Assembly: GCF_900129825.1 (NCBI RefSeq)
Contig: NZ_FQWZ01000008.1
Location: forward strand, 1-64,000
Direction of reading: 5' to 3'
Length of the DNA stretch: 64,000 nucleotides
Source: Hydrocarboniphaga daqingensis
Lineage (GTDB): Bacteria > Pseudomonadota > Gammaproteobacteria > Nevskiales > Nevskiaceae
The translations under genes and the position numbers were made by a program. Every line of letters begins with the position of its first letter. Position 1 is the stretch's first letter. The notes beneath the pieces are model-generated. The model made no database searches. It saw only the letters and a list, made by a program, of their open reading frames with translations, and was not told the DNA's origin. Shown in pieces: positions 21,901-31,429 of this stretch.

Positions 21901-23292
21901 GTGAATATCCGCGAAAGCAGCTACGGCTATTGGAGTTCGGCGCGCGCCTTTGTGTGGGTCGCGTCCGGCGCCTGCATCGGCATCGGCAACATCGCGCGTC
22001 TGCCGTACTTGATGGGCCAGTACGGCGGCTGGGTGTTTTTGCTGGTGTATCTGGCGGCGCTGCTGGTCATGGGCCTGCCGCTGCTGGTGGCCGAATGGGC
22101 GCTGGGCCGCTGGATGCGCGACGACATCGTCAGCGGCTTTCGGCGGCTCGCCGAAGTGGCGGACACGATGCGCTGGTGGCGTCTGGCCGGCGTCGCGGCG
22201 CTGATCGGCGCGGCGATGATCCTGTCGTACTACAGCGTCGTCGCCGGTTGGAGCTTGGGCTATGTGTTCCGCGCGGCCAGTGGCTCACTGGTGCCGCTGG
22301 CCGGTGACGGGGCCGCCGCGACGCGACGCTTCCTCGACCTTGCGCAAGACCCGGAGCGTTCGCTGGCCTGGCACACGCTGTTCATGGTCACCACCTGCGC
22401 CGTCGTCGCGCAGGGCTTTCGCGAAGGCATGGAGCGTGCGGCTGGCTACTTCATGCCGGCGGCGTTCGTGGCGCTGGTGGCGATCGTGCTGGTTGCCGGC
22501 CGCTACGGCGATACGCCTGCCGCCGCCGAATACATGTTCGTCGGCGATCCGTCCAAGCTCGGCTGGCGCGGCGTGCTCGAAGCGCTGCAGCAGGCGTTTT
22601 TCACGCTGGCGCTGGGCTTCGGGTCGATGATGACGCTCGGCGCTTACCTGCCGGCGAGCCTGCCGCTGGGCCGGCTTGCGCTGACCGTGATCCTGCTCGA
22701 CACCTTGTTCAGCCTGTTGTGCGGCTTGGTGCTGCTGGCTTTCGTGCTCGGCGCCGGGCTCAAGCCGTCGCCCGGCTTGGGCATGATCTTCCAGACCTTG
22801 CCGCAAGCGCTGCCGAGCGGCTGGCTTGGCATTGCGATCGCCACGCCGTTCTATATCGTGATCTTCGTCGTCACGCTGTTGGCCGCCGCGGCGCTGCTGG
22901 AGCCGCTGACGCGCTACTTGATGGAAAGCCGCCGGCTGACGCGCGTGTTTGCGGCAACCACGTCGGCCGTTGTGGTCTGGTATCTGGGCCTGGGCTCGCT
23001 GCTGTCGTTCAGCATGCTGGCCGAACTGCGCCTGCTGGGGCAAAACTTCTTTGAATGGATGCAGTGGCTCAGTGCCACGCTAATCGCGCCCTTGTCCGGG
23101 CTTCTGCTGTGCGTGCTGATCGGTCACGGATTGCCGGCCGAGTTGGCGCGCGCGGTGGCCGGGCCGCGCGAGCAACGCTGGACCGGGCTCTGGGTGTTCA
23201 TGCTCAGTTACCCGGCCCGGATCGCGGTGCTGGCGATCCTGCTGTATGCGCTCGGCGCCTTCGACTGGCTCGCCGGCTTGTGGTCGGCCTGA
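21901..23292 (+). CDS. Sodium-dependent transporter, NSS (SLC6) family
   Basis: This 463-aa protein has about 11-12 membrane helices and belongs to the neurotransmitter:sodium symporter family. Helix 1 carries the broken-helix motif GACIGIGNIARLPYLMGQYGG, and the next helix ends LLVAEWALGRWMRDD; both form the sodium and substrate sites. Bacterial members move amino acids or related amines, and the substrate cannot be told from sequence. The Trp of the classical NxWRFPY motif is replaced (NIARLPY). The start is GTG at 21901, divergent from smpB with 64 bases between. Confidence 0.9.
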   Translation: MNIRESSYGYWSSARAFVWVASGACIGIGNIARLPYLMGQYGGWVFLLVYLAALLVMGLPLLVAEWALGRWMRDDIVSGFRRLAEVADTMRWWRLAGVAALIGAAMILSYYSVVAGWSLGYVFRAASGSLVPLAGDGAAATRRFLDLAQDPERSLAWHTLFMVTTCAVVAQGFREGMERAAGYFMPAAFVALVAIVLVAGRYGDTPAAAEYMFVGDPSKLGWRGVLEALQQAFFTLALGFGSMMTLGAYLPASLPLGRLALTVILLDTLFSLLCGLVLLAFVLGAGLKPSPGLGMIFQTLPQALPSGWLGIAIATPFYIVIFVVTLLAAAALLEPLTRYLMESRRLTRVFAATTSAVVVWYLGLGSLLSFSMLAELRLLGQNFFEWMQWLSATLIAPLSGLLLCVLIGHGLPAELARAVAGPREQRWTGLWVFMLSYPARIAVLAILLYALGAFDWLAGLWSA

Positions 23293-23335
23293 GCTGCGCG
23301 ACGCCGACCTGCCCCTTTTTTGAGAGATTGGCTGG

Positions 23336-23788
23336 ATGAGAAAGCTGGAACGCTCGGCGCTGATGCCGTTTGCCGCCGACGACTTGTATGCCCTCGTGGC
23401 CGACGTGGCGGCTTATCCGACGTTTCTGCCCGGCTGCGTGTCGGCGCAGATCGAAAGCGACGAAATCGATGCCGACGGGCAGCGGCTGGTGCGGGCCCGC
23501 GTCGGCTTTCGGGTCAGCGCCTTGTCCGACAGCTTCGCCACTGAGAACCGGATGCAGCCGGGCCGGCGCATCCAGATGCGCTTGGTCCAAGGCCCATTTC
23601 GGCAACTGGAAGGCGTCTGGGAGTTCATCGTGCTCGACGAGCGTGCCTGCAAGGTGTCGCTGGCGCTGACCGTGGATTTCGCCAACCGGCTGATGGAAGC
23701 GACGCTGGCGCCGTGGATGGACCGCGCCGTCAACGGCATCATCGAGGCGTTTCGGCAGCGTGCCGAGCAGCGTCTGGTTCGAGGCTGA
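23336..23788 (+). CDS. ratA: RatA/Coq10-like START domain protein
   Basis: RatA (150 aa) is a START-like protein of the Coq10 family. The opening RSALMPFAADDLYALVADVAAYPTFLPGC and the end MDRAVNGIIEAFRQRAEQ are typical. In E. coli RatA was described as blocking 70S ribosome association, while the eukaryotic relatives bind ubiquinone; the cellular role here is therefore best given as lipid/quinone-binding, possible ribosome effect. rnfH follows after four bases, the standard ratA-rnfH pair next to bamE and fur in gammaproteobacteria. Confidence 0.92.
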   Translation: MRKLERSALMPFAADDLYALVADVAAYPTFLPGCVSAQIESDEIDADGQRLVRARVGFRVSALSDSFATENRMQPGRRIQMRLVQGPFRQLEGVWEFIVLDERACKVSLALTVDFANRLMEATLAPWMDRAVNGIIEAFRQRAEQRLVRG

Positions 23789-23792
23789 ACCG

Positions 23793-24074
23793 ATGCCACC
23801 GATCGACGTGTCCGTGGTTTACGCGGGCGAGAACGACGTCGTGCGTGTCGCCCTCGTGTTGCCGGATGGCGCCTGTCTGGGTGATGCGCTGGCCGCCTCA
23901 GGCTTGGTGGAGCGTTACGCGCTGGGCGATGTCACCGGTCGAACCGGTGTCTACGGCCGCCTGCGCGGCAACGATGAGCCGCTGCAGCAGGGGGATCGCG
24001 TCGAGATCTATCGGCCGCTGCGGGCCGATCCGAAGGTGTCGCGACGCCAGCGGGCGAAACGCCGCCCGCGTTGA
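23793..24074 (+). CDS. rnfH: RnfH family protein (UPF0125)
   Basis: This 93-aa protein has a ubiquitin-like beta-grasp fold: IDVSVVYAGENDVVRVALVL, GVYGRLRGNDEPLQQGDRVEIYRPL, then a basic tail KVSRRQRAKRRPR. Its biochemical function is not established; the name comes from linkage to rnf genes in some species. It begins just after the ratA stop. The frame is open 11 codons upstream inside ratA, but MPPIDVSVVYA is the family start. It is convergent with bamE. Confidence 0.92.
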   Translation: MPPIDVSVVYAGENDVVRVALVLPDGACLGDALAASGLVERYALGDVTGRTGVYGRLRGNDEPLQQGDRVEIYRPLRADPKVSRRQRAKRRPR

Positions 24075-24114
24075 CGGCGAGCGTCGCCCAAGCGGGCGCG
24101 CTGCCAAGCCAGGC

Positions 24115-24567
24115 CTACGGCGTGCCGCCCGGCACCGGCCGCTGCGAATCGCCCATCGGCGGCGGATCGTTGGCGCGAATGGCCTCGATGCGGTCACGCT
24201 TTTTTTCGGACTCGACGAAGTTGAGGTCCGGCTTGGCAAGCTCGTCGGTTTTGTTGGACGCCACTTGATCAACACCTTCCATCTTCACCAGATGGTTGGC
24301 GGTGTCGAAGTACAGGCTGACGGTGCGCGTCGTGACGTCGCCGCGTGGCGACTTGTAGTAGCCGAAGTAGTCCCAGCGGTCGTCGCGGAACGGGTTGCCG
24401 GCCACCGGCGTGCCCATCACGTACTTGACCTGCTCGCGCGTCATGCCGACCTGCAGCTTGGCCAGATCGCGCTGGTCGATGACGTTGCCCTGACGCGTCG
24501 GCAGCCGGTACAGCAGGGAGCAGGCGGAGAGACTCAGGGCCAGAAGGCCGAGCAGCAGAATGCGCAT
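24115..24567 (-). CDS. bamE: Outer-membrane assembly lipoprotein BamE (SmpA)
   Basis: This protein (150 aa) is a small lipoprotein of the BAM complex that inserts beta-barrels into the outer membrane. The signal sequence ends in the lipobox LSAC (Cys at about residue 16). The core has the family motif LAKLQVGMTREQVKYVMGTP followed by RWDYFGYYKSP and TVSLYFDTANHLVKMEG. The C-terminal 35 residues are charged and Pro-rich, longer than in E. coli BamE. The start at 24567 was preferred over one nine codons upstream because it gives a standard signal sequence. It is divergent from fur, the usual order. Confidence 0.95.
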   Translation of the reverse strand: MRILLLGLLALSLSACSLLYRLPTRQGNVIDQRDLAKLQVGMTREQVKYVMGTPVAGNPFRDDRWDYFGYYKSPRGDVTTRTVSLYFDTANHLVKMEGVDQVASNKTDELAKPDLNFVESEKKRDRIEAIRANDPPPMGDSQRPVPGGTP

Positions 24568-24703
24568 GAGGGGACGGAGGCTCGTTGTTTGCAACAGATA
24601 TAGTTGCTGGAAGACTGCAACAAGACTGCGATAATACCGAATCGTTCAAGGCGGCGGGCGTCCGACGCTCCAGCATCACCGCCCCAGCCCCAGGAGTTGT
24701 CGA

Positions 24704-25144
24704 GTGGAATCGTCCGATCTCAGAAGCGTCGGCCTCAAAGTCACGCTACCGCGCCTCAAGATCCTCGAGATGCTGGAGAAAAGCCCCACGCGGCACCTGT
24801 CGGCCGAAGACATCTACCGCAAGCTGATGGACGGCGGCGAAGACATCGGCCTGGCCACGGTGTATCGCGTGCTGACGCAGTTCGAATCGGCCGGCTTGGT
24901 CACGCGCCACCATTTCGAGGGCGGCCACGCGGTGTTCGAGCTGGAGCGTGGGCAGCATCACGACCATCTGGTGTGCATGAACTGCGGTCGCGTCGAGGAG
25001 TTTGAAGACGAGACCATCGAGAAGCGTCAGCGCGACCGCGCCCGCGAGTTGGGCTTCAAGATGACCGAGCACAGCCTGATCATCTACGGTGAGTGCCAGC
25101 GCGAAAACTGCCCGAATCTGAAGGCGCTGCGGCCGCTGCGTTAG
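24704..25144 (+). CDS. fur: Ferric uptake regulator Fur
   Basis: Fur (146 aa) is the iron-responsive repressor. It has an N-terminal winged helix (GLKVTLPRLKILEMLEKSP; GLATVYRVLTQFESAGLV) and a C-terminal metal-binding and dimer domain with HHDHLVCMNCGRVEEFED. The Cys pair CMNC and the downstream CQRENC make a structural zinc site. It starts with GTG at 24704, seven bases after CAGGAG. The 136 bases between fur and bamE hold both promoters; a GATAAT sequence near 24632 could be the fur -10. Confidence 0.97.
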   Translation: MESSDLRSVGLKVTLPRLKILEMLEKSPTRHLSAEDIYRKLMDGGEDIGLATVYRVLTQFESAGLVTRHHFEGGHAVFELERGQHHDHLVCMNCGRVEEFEDETIEKRQRDRARELGFKMTEHSLIIYGECQRENCPNLKALRPLR

Positions 25145-25175
25145 CTGTCGCCGCCGACCGCGCGGCCCGGCCTAG

Positions 25176-26858
25176 TCAGGGCTTGGCGGCGCGCTGCAGC
25201 AATTCCCGCGCGGTGGCCTGGGTCTGGGCCGTGATCTCGACGCCGCCCATCATCCGCGCCAGTTCCTGCACCCGGTCGCCGTCGTCGAGCGGCCGCACGC
25301 GGGTGAAGGTCTTGCCGGCCTTGACCTCTTTGGCGATGCCATGGTGCGCCACGCCTTGTGCCGCGACTTGCGCCAGATGCGTCACGCACAGCACCTGACG
25401 GTCGGCGCCGAGCGCGCGTAGCTGCTGGCCGACGATCTCGGCGACGCCGCCGCCGATGCCGGCATCGACTTCGTCGAAGATCATCGTTGCCGCGCCGGCC
25501 GCATGGCGCCCGGCCACCTGGATCGCCAGCGACAGCCGCGACAGTTCGCCGCCGGAGGCGACCTTGGCGATCGGCCGTGGCGGCTGACCGGGGTTGGCCG
25601 AAAAGTCGAAGCGCACCTCGTCGGCGCCGTGAACGCGCGGCGCACACTGTGCGTCGTGTTCGACGGCGATCACGAATTCGGCGTTGGCCATGCCCAAGCC
25701 GCGCACACCACGCGTGACGTTCTCGGCCAGCTTGGCGGCAGCCTTGTGCCGCTGCTTGCTCAACTTGAGCGCGGCAGCGCGCCACTGCGCTTCGACGTCG
25801 CGTTGCTGCGCCAGCAGCCGATCGGCGCCGCCGGCCGCCAGCTCGGCCTCTTCGAGCTCGGTGCGCAGCGTCGCGGCGCGCTCAGGCAGTTCGTCGGCGC
25901 GAAGCCGGTGTTTGCGCGCCAGGTCGTGAATGTCCGACAGCCGCTGTTCGACCTGCCGCAGTTGGTCCGGGTCGAGTTCGAGCCGGTCGAGCAGGCGCTG
26001 CAGCGCTTGGGCGGATTCGCGCAATTGGTTCTGCGCGTTGCCGACGCTGCCTTCGATGTCGCCGAAGCCCGCATCGACGCTGGACAATGCGCCAAGCAGT
26101 TGGCTGGCGCTCGACAACTGGTCATAGGCGCTGGCTTCGCCGCCGTACAGCAGTTCGAGCGCGCGGCCACCGTCTTCGAGCAGGCGGCCAGCATTGGCCA
26201 GACGCCGATGGTCGGCGTCGAGTTGCTCGAGTTCGCCGGGCTGCAGGCCCAGCGCGTCGAGCTCGCGAATCTGGTGGCGCAGATAGTCGAGCTGCGCCGG
26301 GTCGCGCGTCGCCGCGCGGCCGAGCTTGTCGATCTGCGCGGCCAGTTGCTGCCATTGCCGCGCCAGCTCGGCGACCTTGCCGAGGTCGCCGGCATAGTCG
26401 CCGTAGCCGTCGAGCAGGCTGCGCTGCGTGTCGGCGCGCACCAGCGTCTGGCTCTGGTTCTGGCCAAAGACCTCGATCAGCGTCTCGCCGATGTCGCGTA
26501 GCGCCGCGGCCGACACCGGCGCATTGTTGACGAACGCACGCGTACGGCCTTCGGCGTAGACCACGCGGCGCAGCACGCAGGCGTCGGGGCTGTCGGTGTC
26601 GAGCAGTTCTTGTGCTTGCAGCCAATCGCGGGCGGTCGGTGCGTCGCGCAACGAGAATTCGGCGCTGATCTCGGCGCGCTCCTGGCCGCTGCGGACCAAC
26701 GAGGCTTCAGCACGCGTGCCGATGGCCAGGCCGATGGCGTCGATCAGGATCGACTTGCCGGCGCCGGTCTCGCCGGTGAGCACGGTGAAGCCGGGCCCGA
26801 ACTCGAGGTCCAGAGCATCGATGATCGCGAGGTTCTTGATCGAAAGGCCGAGCAGCAT
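25176..26858 (-). CDS. recN: DNA repair protein RecN
   Basis: RecN (560 aa) is an SMC-like ATPase that gathers broken DNA ends in recombinational repair. The Walker A GETGAGKS is at residues 29-36, and a long coiled coil spans about 150-390. The ABC signature ASGGELSRLSLA and Walker B TMIFDEVDAGIGGG follow in the C-terminal half. Length and order are standard. It lies 71 bases downstream of nadK on the same strand, the usual nadK-recN neighbourhood. No LexA box was identified by eye in the gap. Confidence 0.97.
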   Translation of the reverse strand: MLLGLSIKNLAIIDALDLEFGPGFTVLTGETGAGKSILIDAIGLAIGTRAEASLVRSGQERAEISAEFSLRDAPTARDWLQAQELLDTDSPDACVLRRVVYAEGRTRAFVNNAPVSAAALRDIGETLIEVFGQNQSQTLVRADTQRSLLDGYGDYAGDLGKVAELARQWQQLAAQIDKLGRAATRDPAQLDYLRHQIRELDALGLQPGELEQLDADHRRLANAGRLLEDGGRALELLYGGEASAYDQLSSASQLLGALSSVDAGFGDIEGSVGNAQNQLRESAQALQRLLDRLELDPDQLRQVEQRLSDIHDLARKHRLRADELPERAATLRTELEEAELAAGGADRLLAQQRDVEAQWRAAALKLSKQRHKAAAKLAENVTRGVRGLGMANAEFVIAVEHDAQCAPRVHGADEVRFDFSANPGQPPRPIAKVASGGELSRLSLAIQVAGRHAAGAATMIFDEVDAGIGGGVAEIVGQQLRALGADRQVLCVTHLAQVAAQGVAHHGIAKEVKAGKTFTRVRPLDDGDRVQELARMMGGVEITAQTQATARELLQRAAKP

Positions 26859-26929
26859 GGGGCGTCAGAGTACGAGGGAAAGGAGGCTTGCCGGCATTGT
26901 AGGGCGGCGACCCTCGCCGCCGCGCGACA

Positions 26930-27844
26930 TCAGCGTTCGATGACCGCTTCCTGGCCGCGGCCCCAGCGCAGTTTGTTGCGCAAGATCGCAAAGTAGCTGT
27001 AGCCGACCGGATGGATCAGCCGCAGCGGCGCGTCGCCGCGCGTGACTTCCACCGCATCGCCGACCGCCAGCGACTCGCTGATCTGGCCGTCGATCGTCAT
27101 CGTCGCCTGCAGGCTGGTGGTCGGCATCTGTTCGTCGCCGCCGACGACCAGCCGCACGCGCTGCTCGCCGCCGACGACGATCGGCCGGTCGGACAGCGTA
27201 TGCGGGCAGATCGGTACCAGGGCCATGGCCTGCAGGCTAGGGTGCATCAGCGGGCCGCCGCCCGACAGCGCGTAGGCGGTCGAACCGGTCGGGGAGCAGA
27301 TGATCATGCCGTCGGCGCGATGGAGGCTGATGAAGTCGTCGTCCATCCAGCTTTCGAATTCGAGCATGCGGATCGACGCCTGATTGCGCAGCACGACGTC
27401 GTTGATCGCGATTCGCGGCGGTGCTGCGTCGGCCGTGGACCCGCCGGCGCGCAGCACGCGCGCGCTGAGCACCATCCGGTCTTCGGTTTCATATTCACCC
27501 TGGATCACGGCCGCCAGCGATTCGGCCAGGTGCTCGGGCAGCAAGTCGGCCATGAAGCCGAGCCGGCCCTGATTGACGCCGAGCAGCGGCACCGCGGCCG
27601 GTGCCATCGAACGGCCTGCGTCGAGCAGCGTGCCGTCGCCGCCGACGACGACGACCAGGTCGACCGACCGCGCCAGTTCGTCGCGGGACACGCGACGACC
27701 GGCCGGCGCATCGGAGAGCGCCGGGTTATCTTCGACCAGCACCTCGCAGCCCTGGCTGCGCAACACTTGGCAAAGGCTGGCCAAGGTCGGCAGATGTGGC
27801 TCGCGGCGCTTGCCGATCACTCCGATGCTGCGAAATGGCGTCAT
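26930..27844 (-). CDS. nadK: NAD kinase
   Basis: NadK (304 aa) phosphorylates NAD to NADP using ATP or polyphosphate. The GGDG motif (VVVVGGDGTLLDAGR, about residues 66-80), LLGVNQGRLGFMADL, the NDVVLRN segment and CSPTGSTAYALSGGGPLMHP are complete. It is divergent from hrcA; the 139 bases between hold promoters for both. This hrcA/nadK/recN order is common in gammaproteobacteria. Confidence 0.97.
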   Translation of the reverse strand: MTPFRSIGVIGKRREPHLPTLASLCQVLRSQGCEVLVEDNPALSDAPAGRRVSRDELARSVDLVVVVGGDGTLLDAGRSMAPAAVPLLGVNQGRLGFMADLLPEHLAESLAAVIQGEYETEDRMVLSARVLRAGGSTADAAPPRIAINDVVLRNQASIRMLEFESWMDDDFISLHRADGMIICSPTGSTAYALSGGGPLMHPSLQAMALVPICPHTLSDRPIVVGGEQRVRLVVGGDEQMPTTSLQATMTIDGQISESLAVGDAVEVTRGDAPLRLIHPVGYSYFAILRNKLRWGRGQEAVIER

Positions 27845-27931
27845 GGTGGCAAAGCTCGCTCGGGAAGCCGCTACACGATACAGGATGCCAACTTCGGCAG
27901 CGCTGCTCGGATTGCCTCACACGAGCCTGTC

Positions 27932-27960
27932 TTGACAGCATTTTTTGCAGTCACTAGCGT
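27932..27960 (+). promoter_or_regulatory. Candidate sigma-70 promoter of hrcA
   Basis: A perfect -35 TTGACA (27932-27937), a 17-base spacer and a poor -10 TAGCGT (27955-27960) lie 24 bases before the hrcA ATG. No CIRCE inverted repeat (TTAGCACTC-N9-GAGTGCTAA) was found here. Confidence 0.45.
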
Positions 27961-27983
27961 CAATCATCGTCACAGGAATCCCC

Positions 27984-29021
27984 ATGGCCGAGCCGCTGGA
28001 ACAACGTGCCGCCGATCTGCTGAAGCTGCTGGTCGAGCGCTATATCGCCGACGGGCAGCCGGTTGGCTCGCGGACGCTGTCGCGCGCGGCCAGCCTGAAT
28101 CTGTCGCCGGCGACGATCCGCAACGTGATGGCCGACCTCGACGAACTGGGCCTGGTCGTGTCGCCGCACACGTCGGCCGGCCGCGTACCGACCACGCGCG
28201 GCTACCGCTACTTCGTCGACGCGCTGCTGGCGCCCGAGCCGCTGTCCGACGCCGAACGCAGCCGTATCGCCGAAGACCTGCTGCCGCACGGACGCAGCCC
28301 GCAAGACATGGTGCAAGCCGCGTCGGCGTTGCTGTCGCGGCTGTCGAAGATGGCCGGCGTGGTCACCACGCCGCGGCGCAATCTGGCGATCCTGCGACGC
28401 ATTCAGTTCATGCCGCTGTCCGATCGCCGCGTGCTGGTGATCCTGGTCGTCAACCAGAGCGAAGTGCAAAACCGCATCGTCGCCACCGAGCGTGCCTACG
28501 GCGCCGATGAACTGGAGCGCTACGCCAACGTGCTCAACGAGCATTTCGCCGGCCGCGATCTGGTCAGTCTGCGCACTGCGCTATGGCAGGACGCCAACGA
28601 CACCCAGGCGCGCGTCAATCAGACGCTGAAAGATGCGGTGTTCATGGCCGAACAAGCGTTCAAGGGCGATCGCCCCAGTGGCGGCGACTATGTGTACGCC
28701 GGCAGCGGCAATTTGCTCGGCTTTCAGGAGCTGGCCGACGTCGGCCGGCTGCGTGGCTTGTTCGACGCGCTCGACCGCAAGCGCGACCTGCTGCAGCTGT
28801 TCGACTCCTGCCTGGCCGCCGAAGGCCTGCAGATCTTCATTGGCGAGGAGAGCGGCTACCGCGTGCTCGACGAAGTGAGCGTCGTTACCGCGCCGTACTT
28901 CGTCGACGGCCAGATTGCCGGCGTGCTCGGTGTGATCGGCCCGACGCGGATGGCCTACAGCCGCATCATTCCGCTGGTCGCCGAGACGGCGCGCCAACTG
29001 ACGGCTGGCCTCGACAACTAG
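27984..29021 (+). CDS. hrcA: Heat-inducible transcription repressor HrcA
   Basis: HrcA (345 aa) represses chaperone genes by binding CIRCE operators and needs GroEL to stay active. The N-terminal winged helix includes ADLLKLLVERYIADGQPVGSRTL and LSPATIRNVMADLDELGLV, and the C-terminal part ends GVLGVIGPTRMAYSRIIPLV, both typical. The start at 27984 has AGGA seven bases upstream; an in-frame ATG 13 codons earlier has no such site. In most relatives hrcA is followed at once by grpE; here a trehalose operon of 7 kb lies between. No CIRCE element was seen in this window, so its targets (probably groESL) are elsewhere. Confidence 0.96.
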   Translation: MAEPLEQRAADLLKLLVERYIADGQPVGSRTLSRAASLNLSPATIRNVMADLDELGLVVSPHTSAGRVPTTRGYRYFVDALLAPEPLSDAERSRIAEDLLPHGRSPQDMVQAASALLSRLSKMAGVVTTPRRNLAILRRIQFMPLSDRRVLVILVVNQSEVQNRIVATERAYGADELERYANVLNEHFAGRDLVSLRTALWQDANDTQARVNQTLKDAVFMAEQAFKGDRPSGGDYVYAGSGNLLGFQELADVGRLRGLFDALDRKRDLLQLFDSCLAAEGLQIFIGEESGYRVLDEVSVVTAPYFVDGQIAGVLGVIGPTRMAYSRIIPLVAETARQLTAGLDN

Positions 29022-29146
29022 GCGCTCGGCGTCGCGCTGCAGGGAAAGCCGCAGTTCAGCGGCGGCCGATAAGGTCGATCCACCCACCGTGAATATCGGC
29101 ACCGCGATACGCGCGGTGCGCCGGTGGGCGACACGGATGTCGTTCA

Positions 29147-31429
29147 ATGGAATCAAGCTCCGCAAGCAAGCCGCGCACGACCGTGTGGCCGGGCCGCTCG
29201 TATCCGCTCGGTGCCACCTGGGACGGCGAGGGCGTCAACTTCGCACTTTTCTCGGCGCATGCAGAAGCTGTCGACCTGTGTCTGTTCGATGCCACCGGCC
29301 AGCACGAGGTCGCTCGCGTGCGTCTGCCCGAGTACAGCGATCAGATCTGGCACGGCTACCTGCCGGATGCGCGTCCCGGCCAGCTCTATGGCTACCGCGT
29401 GCAGGGTCCCTACAACCCCGAGGCCGGCCATCGCTTCAACGCGCACAAGTTGCTGCTCGACCCGTATGCCAAGTCGATCGCCGGCGAACTGACCTGGGTC
29501 GATGCCCACTTCGGCTACAAGATCGGCCACGCCAAGGACGATCTGTCGTTCGATAAACGCGACAACGCGCGGCACATGCCCAAGTGCCGTGTGGTCGATA
29601 CCTCGTTCACTTGGGGAGAAGAGCGCCGTCCGCGCACACCCTGGGAAGAAACGGTGATCATGGAAACCCACGTCAAGGGTTTCACCCAGCGTCATCCGGG
29701 CGTCGACTCGGCACGGCGCGGTACGTTTGCCGGTCTGGTCGCACCGCCGGTGCTCGATCATCTGGTGCGCAGCGGCATCACTTCGGTCGAACTGCTGCCG
29801 ATCCACCATTTTCTGAATGATCGACATCTGACGCAGCGCGGGCTGACCAACTACTGGGGCTACAACTCGATCGGCTTTTTTGCGCCGGATCCGCGATTTC
29901 TGTCGAGCGGACAGATCGAGGAATTCAAGACCACGGTCAAGCGGCTGCATGGTGCCGGCATCGAAGTGATTCTCGACGTGGTCTACAACCACACGGCCGA
30001 AGGCAATCAGATGGGGCCGACGCTGTCGCTGCGCGGTATCGATAACGCCAGTTATTACCGGCTGGCTGACGATCCGCGCTATTACATGGATTACACCGGC
30101 ACCGGCAATATGCTCAACGTCGACCATCCGCGCGTGCTGCAGATGGTCATGGACTCGCTGCGCTACTGGGCCGGCGAGATGCACGTCGATGGGTTTCGTT
30201 TTGATTTGTGTTCGACGCTGGCACGCGAGCACGGCAACTTCGATCCCGGCGCTGCGTTTCTCGATGCCGTGCGCCAAGACCCGCTGCTGAACACGGTCAA
30301 GATGATCGCCGAGCCTTGGGATATGGGGCCTTACGGCTACCAGGTTGGCGGCTTTCCGCCCGGCTGGGCTGAATGGAACGGGGCGTTCCGCGACACGGTG
30401 CGGCGCTTCTGGAAGGGCGACGGCGACCTGCTGGCGGAAATGGGCAACCGCGTCACCGGTAGTTCCGATCTCTACGATCGCAACGGCCGCAGGCCGTGGG
30501 CGTCGATCAACTTCGTCACGGCGCATGACGGATTTACGCTGCAAGACTTGGTCTCGTACAACGACAAGCACAACGATGCCAACGGCGAACACAATCGCGA
30601 CGGCTCCGATGACAACTTGTCGTGGAACTGCGGCGTCGAAGGGCCCACCGATGATGCGTCCATCGTCGCGCTGCGCGACCGTCTCAAGCGAAACCACTTG
30701 GCGACACTGATTCTGTCGCTGGGTGTGCCGATGTTGCTCGCCGGTGACGAGATGGGCCGCAGTCAGAACGGCAACAACAACGCCTATTGCCAGGACAACG
30801 AGCTGTCGTGGACGCAGTGGGAAGACCTGCGTCCCGAAGACTTGCGCCTGCAGGAATTCGTGCGGCGCGTGATCGCTCTGCGACGCCAGCACCGGGTCTT
30901 CTCGCGCCCCGGCTTCTTTCGGGGCCGTCGTATGGCGGCGGACGGACTCAAGGACATTACCTGGCTCGCCCCTAGCGGCGACGAACAGACCGAGCAGGAT
31001 TGGAATAACGGCATGGCGCGCTGCTTTGGCTGGGTCCTCGGCGGCGCCGCCGGCGAGTACTACACCACGGGCGGGCAGCGCGACATCGACGACACCTTCA
31101 TGGTGCTGATGAACGCGCACCACGAAGCGGTCGACTTCTGTATGCCCAAGATGACCGCGCATCTGCGCTGGGAACTGTTGATCGACACCGCCCTCGATAG
31201 CGGCTTCGCCGAGCAGCCGACGTTCTTTGATTCCACGGATTGCTTCACGATCCAAGGCCGCTCGATGGCCTTGCTGATCAATCGCGCCCAAGCAGCCGAT
31301 GCGAGCCAGATCACGATCGCCGACACGCTCGAGATGTCCGCGCCGCTGACCGATGTACCTGCCAATGATGAGCAGTCCGTTCCGGTCGAGCCGGCCGTCG
31401 CAGTGCGAAGCAGCCGGAGCCCACCATGA
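29147..31429 (+). CDS. treX: Glycogen debranching enzyme TreX/GlgX
   Basis: This 760-aa GH13 enzyme hydrolyses alpha-1,6 branches of glycogen-type glucan. An N-terminal CBM48 ([23 protein letters not shown]) is followed by the catalytic barrel: [14 protein letters not shown], the nucleophile region [18 protein letters not shown], the acid/base Glu in [14 protein letters not shown], and the third carboxylate in [20 protein letters not shown]. The last 30 residues are Pro/Val-rich and disordered. Because treZ overlaps its stop (ATGA) and treY follows, it is named treX: debranched chains feed TreY and TreZ. It starts 125 bases after hrcA and lacks a clear ribosome-binding site. Confidence 0.95.
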   Translation: MESSSASKPRTTVWPGRSYPLGATWDGEGVNFALFSAHAEAVDLCLFDATGQHEVARVRLPEYSDQIWHGYLPDARPGQLYGYRVQGPYNPEAGHRFNAHKLLLDPYAKSIAGELTWVDAHFGYKIGHAKDDLSFDKRDNARHMPKCRVVDTSFTWGEERRPRTPWEETVIMETHVKGFTQRHPGVDSARRGTFAGLVAPPVLDHLVRSGITSVELLPIHHFLNDRHLTQRGLTNYWGYNSIGFFAPDPRFLSSGQIEEFKTTVKRLHGAGIEVILDVVYNHTAEGNQMGPTLSLRGIDNASYYRLADDPRYYMDYTGTGNMLNVDHPRVLQMVMDSLRYWAGEMHVDGFRFDLCSTLAREHGNFDPGAAFLDAVRQDPLLNTVKMIAEPWDMGPYGYQVGGFPPGWAEWNGAFRDTVRRFWKGDGDLLAEMGNRVTGSSDLYDRNGRRPWASINFVTAHDGFTLQDLVSYNDKHNDANGEHNRDGSDDNLSWNCGVEGPTDDASIVALRDRLKRNHLATLILSLGVPMLLAGDEMGRSQNGNNNAYCQDNELSWTQWEDLRPEDLRLQEFVRRVIALRRQHRVFSRPGFFRGRRMAADGLKDITWLAPSGDEQTEQDWNNGMARCFGWVLGGAAGEYYTTGGQRDIDDTFMVLMNAHHEAVDFCMPKMTAHLRWELLIDTALDSGFAEQPTFFDSTDCFTIQGRSMALLINRAQAADASQITIADTLEMSAPLTDVPANDEQSVPVEPAVAVRSSRSPP

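Noticed and set aside
23336-24074. ratA-rnfH as a toxin-antitoxin pair
   Set aside because: The name has been used, but the pair is a conserved housekeeping neighbour of bamE and fur in gammaproteobacteria; RatA is a Coq10-like START protein and there is no antitoxin signature in RnfH.
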